The notes beneath the pieces are model-generated. The model searched no databases. It had not been told where the DNA came from and saw only the letters and a list, made by a program, of their open reading frames with translations. Shown piece by piece: positions 60,145 to 64,000 of a stretch of DNA of 64,000 nucleotides. The position numbers and the translations under genes were made by a program. This stretch comes from Bin87 sp965208015 (GTDB lineage Bacteria > Chloroflexota > Dehalococcoidia > Lucifugimonadales > UBA3495), in assembly GCA_965208015.1 (NCBI GenBank), contig OZ242309.1, forward strand, positions 744,001 through 808,000, in the 5' to 3' direction. Every line of letters starts with the position of its first letter. The stretch's first letter is position 1.

Positions 60145-62940
60145 TCAGAAGTCGCCCCAGGAGTAACCCGACTTAACGTCCACCTTGAGCGTAACGTCGA
60201 GATCCATTGCGGCCGGCATTTCGTCCAGCACCAACTCGGTCATCACGTCCATTTCATCGTCCGGCACCTCGAACACCAGCTCGTCGTGCACCTGCAAGAT
60301 CATGCTGGAGCGCATCTGCTCGTTGATCATTCGAGCGCGAACGTTGATCATGGCGATCTTCATGATGTCGGCCGCGGTGCCCTGGATCGGCATGTTGATT
60401 GCCATGCGCTCGGCGGCCGCACGGGTGTTGTGATTCGTGGACTGGATGTCCGGCAAATACCGACGGCGTCCCAACAGCGTTTCAGCGTACATTACGTTTC
60501 GGGTGCGTTCCTTCACGGATTCCAGATAACCATTGATGCCTGGATACCGCGAAAGATAAGTCTCAATGAAATGCCGCCCCTCTTCGCGGCTGAACCCGGT
60601 CTGTTGCGAAATCCCATAGGGGCCCAAACCGTAAATCACGCCGAAGTTGAGCACCTTGGCGATCCGACGTTGTTCTGCGTCCACATCGTTGATAGGCACG
60701 TCGAACATCTGGCTCGCGGTCGCAGCGTGAATGTCCTCTCCCCGGCGGAAAGCTTCGAGCAGCGAGGGGTCTTGCGACATGTGAGCCAGTACCCGCAGCT
60801 CGATCTGGGAATAGTCCGCAGACAGCAGTTGGCAGCCGGAATCGGCCACAAAGGCCCGTCGCACCTGGCGGCCTAATTCGGTTCGCACCGGTATGTTCTG
60901 CAGGTTAGGATCGCTGCTGCTGACCCGGCCGGTTGCCGACCCGGTCTGGTGATACGACGTGTGGATCCGTCCCGTCGCGTCGTTCACCATTTCCGGCAGA
61001 GCATCCACGTAGGTTGACTTCAGTTTCGATACCTGGCGGTAGTCGAGGATCTTGTCCACTGCCGGATGCAGGCCCTTCAAGGCCTCGAGAGCGTTGGCGT
61101 CGGTGGAATAGCCGGATCGCGTTCGCCGCGACTTGGGCAAGCCCAACTCGCCAAACAGCAGGTCGCTCAGCTGTTTGGGGGAGTTGATGTTGACGCTGTG
61201 GCCAATGGACTCGAACAGTTCCGTCTGGATTTGCTCCAGCTGCTCGTGCAGGTCGCGGGACATCTCGTGCAGGATGCCCGCGTCCAGCCGAACACCCGCA
61301 CGCTGCATTTCGACGAATACCGGAATTAACGGCATTTCCACGTCGGCGAAAAGGTCACCCAGCCCCTGGGTATCCAGCGGCGGGTCGAAGTGCCGGCGCA
61401 ACCGCAGGGTGCAATCGGCATCGGCCGCCGCGTAGGGAGCGCCGTCGGTGATTTCAACCTCGTTGAACGTTTTCTGCCGGGCTCCCTTGCCGATCAGGTC
61501 GGTGATCTCGGTCATCTCTCGACCCAGGATGGACAGAGCCAGCGGCTTCAACCCCAATCGGTTATTGCCCAGCAGATGGGCGGCGATCATGGTGTCGTGG
61601 TCCACCACCCGGTAAGGATCCACGCCGTAGTTGCTCAATAGGGTCAGGTCGTAGTTGGCGTTGTGCGCCGACCGCTTCAGGCCGTTAGCAGTGAACAGCG
61701 GGCGCACGGCTGCCATTACATCCTCCAACGGCAGTTGCTGCCCATTCTGATGCCCCACCGGCACGTACCAGGCCAACCCGCCATCCACCGCGAAGCTCAG
61801 GCCGGCCAGTTCCGCCGCCATCGGGTCGGTGCTGCTCGCCTCGGTGTCAAAGGCAAAGGAACTGGCCTCCTGGATCGAGGCTATCATCGCTTCCAACTCG
61901 TCCCGCGTCGCAACGATCCGGTAATCGCAGTCCGTCGGATCTTCCGAGCCGGTTGGGGCAGCAACCGACGACCGATCGGCGTTTTCCGAGGCAGTAGCCC
62001 ACGGCGCGTCCGGCGAAGGCACCCGTCCCACGATGCTGTGAAACTCCAGCGCGGTCATTAGGGCGACCACCTCGGATCCCTCGTAATCTCCGAATTTGCA
62101 GGCTTCGAGGTCCAAGTTAGCGGGAGCATCGCATTTGATGGTAGTCAAAAAGCGATATTCGAAAGCTTCCTCCCGGTTCGCCGCCAAGTTGTTCTGCACC
62201 CGTTTCTGGGTAATCTCCTCCAGATGCTCGTAAATGCCTTCCAGGGTGCTGTAATTGCTCAACAACGTAGTTGCCGTCTTATCGCCGACGCCGGGCACGC
62301 CTGGGATGTTGTCGGATTTGTCGCCAACCAGGGCCTTGTAGTCCGGCTGCTGCTCGGCGGTCAGCCCGCCGTATCGCGCCGCCAATTCCTCTTCATCCAC
62401 AATCCGACGGTCGCGCTCGCTGCTGGCCAGGTCGACCCGAACCATCGGAGATATTAGCTGAAAGGTATCCCTGTCGCCCGTGAGGATCACCGTGGGCACG
62501 TGGGCTGCCTCGGCCTGGCGACTCAACGTACCTATGATGTCGTCGGCCTCGTACCCCGGCAGTTCGTAAATCGGCACGGCGAAAGTCGCCATCAGCTCTT
62601 TCACGCGGTCGAACTGTCCGCGCAGTTCCGGCGGGGTGGGCGGTCGCTGCGCCTTGTATTCCGGGAAACGCTCGTGCCGGAAAGTCGGGGTCGGCGTGTC
62701 AAAAGCGACGGCGACGTGAGTCGGTTGCCACTCGTTCAGCGCACGAATGAAAACGCTGGCGAACCCGTAAACGCCGGTGACATCCTCGCCGGTGGTCGAA
62801 ACTGTGAGGTTGCGGCTGGCGCTGATGGCGCGGAAAGACCGATGCACCATTGCGTGTCCATCGATCAGCAGCAGCAGCGGAGACCTCTGATCGCTGGCGG
62901 TAAAGGTCATCTCCATGGACATCTGGTTGGCGCTGGACAT
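60145..62940 (-). CDS. polA: DNA polymerase I with intact proofreading domain
   Basis: A 931-residue repair polymerase: 5' nuclease domain (about 20-310), 3'-5' exonuclease (about 340-530) and polymerase (about 540-931). Proofreading residues look intact: FDTE, an Asn-x3-Asp in HNANYDL, and YAAADAD. Polymerase motifs DYSQIELRVLAH, KVLNFGVIYGLG and QVHDELVFEV are present. The ATG at 62940 has GGAG upstream; a longer frame to 63006 lacks support. Divergent from the FmdB genes. Confidence 0.96.
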   Translation of the reverse strand: MSSANQMSMEMTFTASDQRSPLLLLIDGHAMVHRSFRAISASRNLTVSTTGEDVTGVYGFASVFIRALNEWQPTHVAVAFDTPTPTFRHERFPEYKAQRPPTPPELRGQFDRVKELMATFAVPIYELPGYEADDIIGTLSRQAEAAHVPTVILTGDRDTFQLISPMVRVDLASSERDRRIVDEEELAARYGGLTAEQQPDYKALVGDKSDNIPGVPGVGDKTATTLLSNYSTLEGIYEHLEEITQKRVQNNLAANREEAFEYRFLTTIKCDAPANLDLEACKFGDYEGSEVVALMTALEFHSIVGRVPSPDAPWATASENADRSSVAAPTGSEDPTDCDYRIVATRDELEAMIASIQEASSFAFDTEASSTDPMAAELAGLSFAVDGGLAWYVPVGHQNGQQLPLEDVMAAVRPLFTANGLKRSAHNANYDLTLLSNYGVDPYRVVDHDTMIAAHLLGNNRLGLKPLALSILGREMTEITDLIGKGARQKTFNEVEITDGAPYAAADADCTLRLRRHFDPPLDTQGLGDLFADVEMPLIPVFVEMQRAGVRLDAGILHEMSRDLHEQLEQIQTELFESIGHSVNINSPKQLSDLLFGELGLPKSRRTRSGYSTDANALEALKGLHPAVDKILDYRQVSKLKSTYVDALPEMVNDATGRIHTSYHQTGSATGRVSSSDPNLQNIPVRTELGRQVRRAFVADSGCQLLSADYSQIELRVLAHMSQDPSLLEAFRRGEDIHAATASQMFDVPINDVDAEQRRIAKVLNFGVIYGLGPYGISQQTGFSREEGRHFIETYLSRYPGINGYLESVKERTRNVMYAETLLGRRRYLPDIQSTNHNTRAAAERMAINMPIQGTAADIMKIAMINVRARMINEQMRSSMILQVHDELVFEVPDDEMDVMTELVLDEMPAAMDLDVTLKVDVKSGYSWGDF

Positions 62941-63053
62941 TGGAGGTCTCCGGGCGCGGATTAAGCGGTCACAAGCTGTGGCTGCGATGATGGGCGCATT
63001 ATACATGAGGCGACGCGGAGCACGTTCCTGCCCTGTGCTACAATGCCCACGTT

Positions 63054-63371
63054 ATGCCCGTTTATGAATACCGATGCAACGGCTGTGGCGAGCGGCAGTC
63101 GCGCCTGATATTCAGTTGGACACCGTCCGATTCCCTCATCTGCAATAGCTGCGACGGCATCGACTTGACCCGGCTGGTGTCCGGGTTCTCCTTCCACCGC
63201 TCCTGGGGTGACAGCCTGAACTGGATGCCCGACAACGCTGCCGCGGACCTGGACAACAGCCACATCGGCAGCATCGACTCGCACATGGGTCGCATGGGCG
63301 AGGCAATGGGCGGGCAGGTTACCCCGGAATTCCACGAGCACCGGCACGAAATTATCCACCCCGATTCCTGA
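63054..63371 (+). CDS. FmdB-type zinc-ribbon protein
   Basis: A 105-residue protein starting MPVYEYRCNGCG, with a second pair CNSCDG, the FmdB zinc-ribbon pattern of putative regulators. The rest is His/Met/Asp-rich and unique. It begins 113 bases from the divergent polA start. Function unknown. Confidence 0.82.
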   Translation: MPVYEYRCNGCGERQSRLIFSWTPSDSLICNSCDGIDLTRLVSGFSFHRSWGDSLNWMPDNAAADLDNSHIGSIDSHMGRMGEAMGGQVTPEFHEHRHEIIHPDS

Positions 63372-63431
63372 CCGCCATCGGGCCAACCCCGGGCCATCAG
63401 GTAGCTTCAACCCCCGTTCGTCGCGAATACC

Positions 63432-63767
63432 ATGCCCATCTACGAATACCGTTGCCATCAGTGCCGGCAGATCTCCTCGATCTTCGTGCGCTCGATCAGT
63501 TCCCCCTTGACGCCGAAGTGCCAGGCTTGCGGCAGCGACGACATGGAGCGCCGCATGTCCACATTTGCCATGGGTAAAACCACCGGCGAAATCCATAGCG
63601 CGCACCCCATGGGCAGCAATTCGCGAGACTACTACAGCGACCCGCGCAACATCGGGCGCCACGTGGAAGAGTCTTTCGCTCGCCACGGTGTCGACATGCC
63701 CGCTTCGGTTCGTGAATCCATCGATTCCGCTCGCAGCGGCGACGCGCCCAAAGGATTGGACCTGTGA
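63432..63767 (+). CDS. FmdB-type zinc-ribbon protein, second copy
   Basis: A 111-residue protein with the same MPIYEYRCHQCRQ start and CQACGSDDMERRMS, paralogous to the gene 60 bases upstream. The C-terminal half (SNSRDYYSDPRNIGRHVEE) differs from the first copy. Its stop overlaps the start of the next gene as GTGA, so they are coupled. Function unknown. Confidence 0.82.
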   Translation: MPIYEYRCHQCRQISSIFVRSISSPLTPKCQACGSDDMERRMSTFAMGKTTGEIHSAHPMGSNSRDYYSDPRNIGRHVEESFARHGVDMPASVRESIDSARSGDAPKGLDL

Positions 63768-64000
63768 CGGAGCAACAAAGCAATTCGCCATCTGACCTGC
63801 TGGCTGCCCTTATCGCCTGCTTGGACGGAATCGTCGCATCGGATTCGCTCCCCGAGGGCCTGATGCGCGGTGAAGTCGGTTGGCTGGGGGACGGCCTCAG
63901 TGACCCCGGCCGGGCATCCACCGCGCCATTTGCTGTCGAGAGTCGCCACCAGGCGCTGGAAATGGCAGACGCTGCTCGTGGCTTGTTGGACGTTTTGGGC
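63764..64000 (+). CDS. Hypothetical protein, truncated by the window edge
   Basis: From the GTG overlapping the FmdB stop, the frame is open for 79 codons to the right edge. The visible part starts VTEQQSNSPSDLLAAL and is soluble-looking, with Leu/Ala-rich helical stretches. No motif is recognised. Coupling to an FmdB gene is the only context clue. Confidence 0.5.
   Translation, partial: MTEQQSNSPSDLLAALIACLDGIVASDSLPEGLMRGEVGWLGDGLSDPGRASTAPFAVESRHQALEMADAARGLLDVLG

Overview
The window is a stretch of bacterial chromosome, roughly 60% GC by eye, densely packed and carrying almost only chromosomal genes. The gene set points to Chloroflexota, most likely a Dehalococcoidia or SAR202-like lineage: a coenzyme F420 operon with an LLM-type oxidoreductase, an archaeal-type FBP aldolase/phosphatase, a split B12-dependent methylmalonyl-CoA mutase, a fused hydantoinase/oxoprolinase, a Uma2-type protein, a NIPSNAP protein and RNase J. 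This assignment is inferred from gene content, not measured.

Layout. 1-3166 is the end of an integrated element: a partial unknown ORF, an orphan HigA-like antitoxin, a small membrane protein and a large serine recombinase whose stop codon lies inside the 3' end of a tRNA-Val (3154-3230). 3388-10629 holds ruvB, then the F420 operon cofG-cofH-cofD-cofC, an LLM oxidoreductase and a FabI-like reductase. 10641-17815 holds a TPR/zinc-ribbon protein, the FBP aldolase/phosphatase, an aminotransferase, aspS (probable CTG start) and a thioredoxin-domain protein. 17999-23625 holds a peptide ABC transporter (binding protein and two permeases, no ATPase), tRNA-His, tRNA-Arg and an HtrA-like protease. 24000-29618 holds a tandem NIPSNAP protein, the large mutase subunit, an acyl-CoA dehydrogenase, methylmalonyl-CoA epimerase and holA. 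29633-39426, all on the minus strand, holds an OppD-like ATPase, a PHP protein, ftsK, RNase J, a family-4 uracil-DNA glycosylase, acpP, nusB, fabD, rpmF, yceD and the B12-binding mutase subunit. 39638-48848 holds tRNA-Arg(TCT), a hydroxyacid dehydrogenase, an FAH-family enzyme, a Uma2 protein, the 1242-residue hydantoinase, a class IV aminotransferase and a second LLM enzyme. 48951-57126 is a plus-strand run: yvcK(glmR)-glmS-phosphonoacetate-hydrolase-like-thrB-lysC-GT2-TPR protein. 57149-64000 holds a two-domain SagB/ThcOx protein, folB, a CitE-like lyase, polA, two FmdB-type zinc ribbons and a truncated gene at the right edge.

How the parts fit. Propionyl/methylmalonyl-CoA processing is present in pieces (mutase large and small subunits, epimerase, acyl-CoA dehydrogenase). 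The FBP aldolase/phosphatase, YvcK/GlmR and GlmS form a gluconeogenesis to amino-sugar axis. The F420 operon lacks the CofE/FbiB glutamyl ligase within the window. Peptide import, hydantoin or oxoproline opening, FAH and hydroxyacid enzymes suggest a heterotroph using peptides and organic acids. No rRNA, CRISPR array, transposase or recognised defence system was found. I did not find a clearly new multi-gene system; the most unusual signals are the tRNA-Val/integrase junction, the yvcK-glmS pairing, the probable CTG start of aspS, the long inverted repeat at 40954-41060 and the tandem SagB protein.
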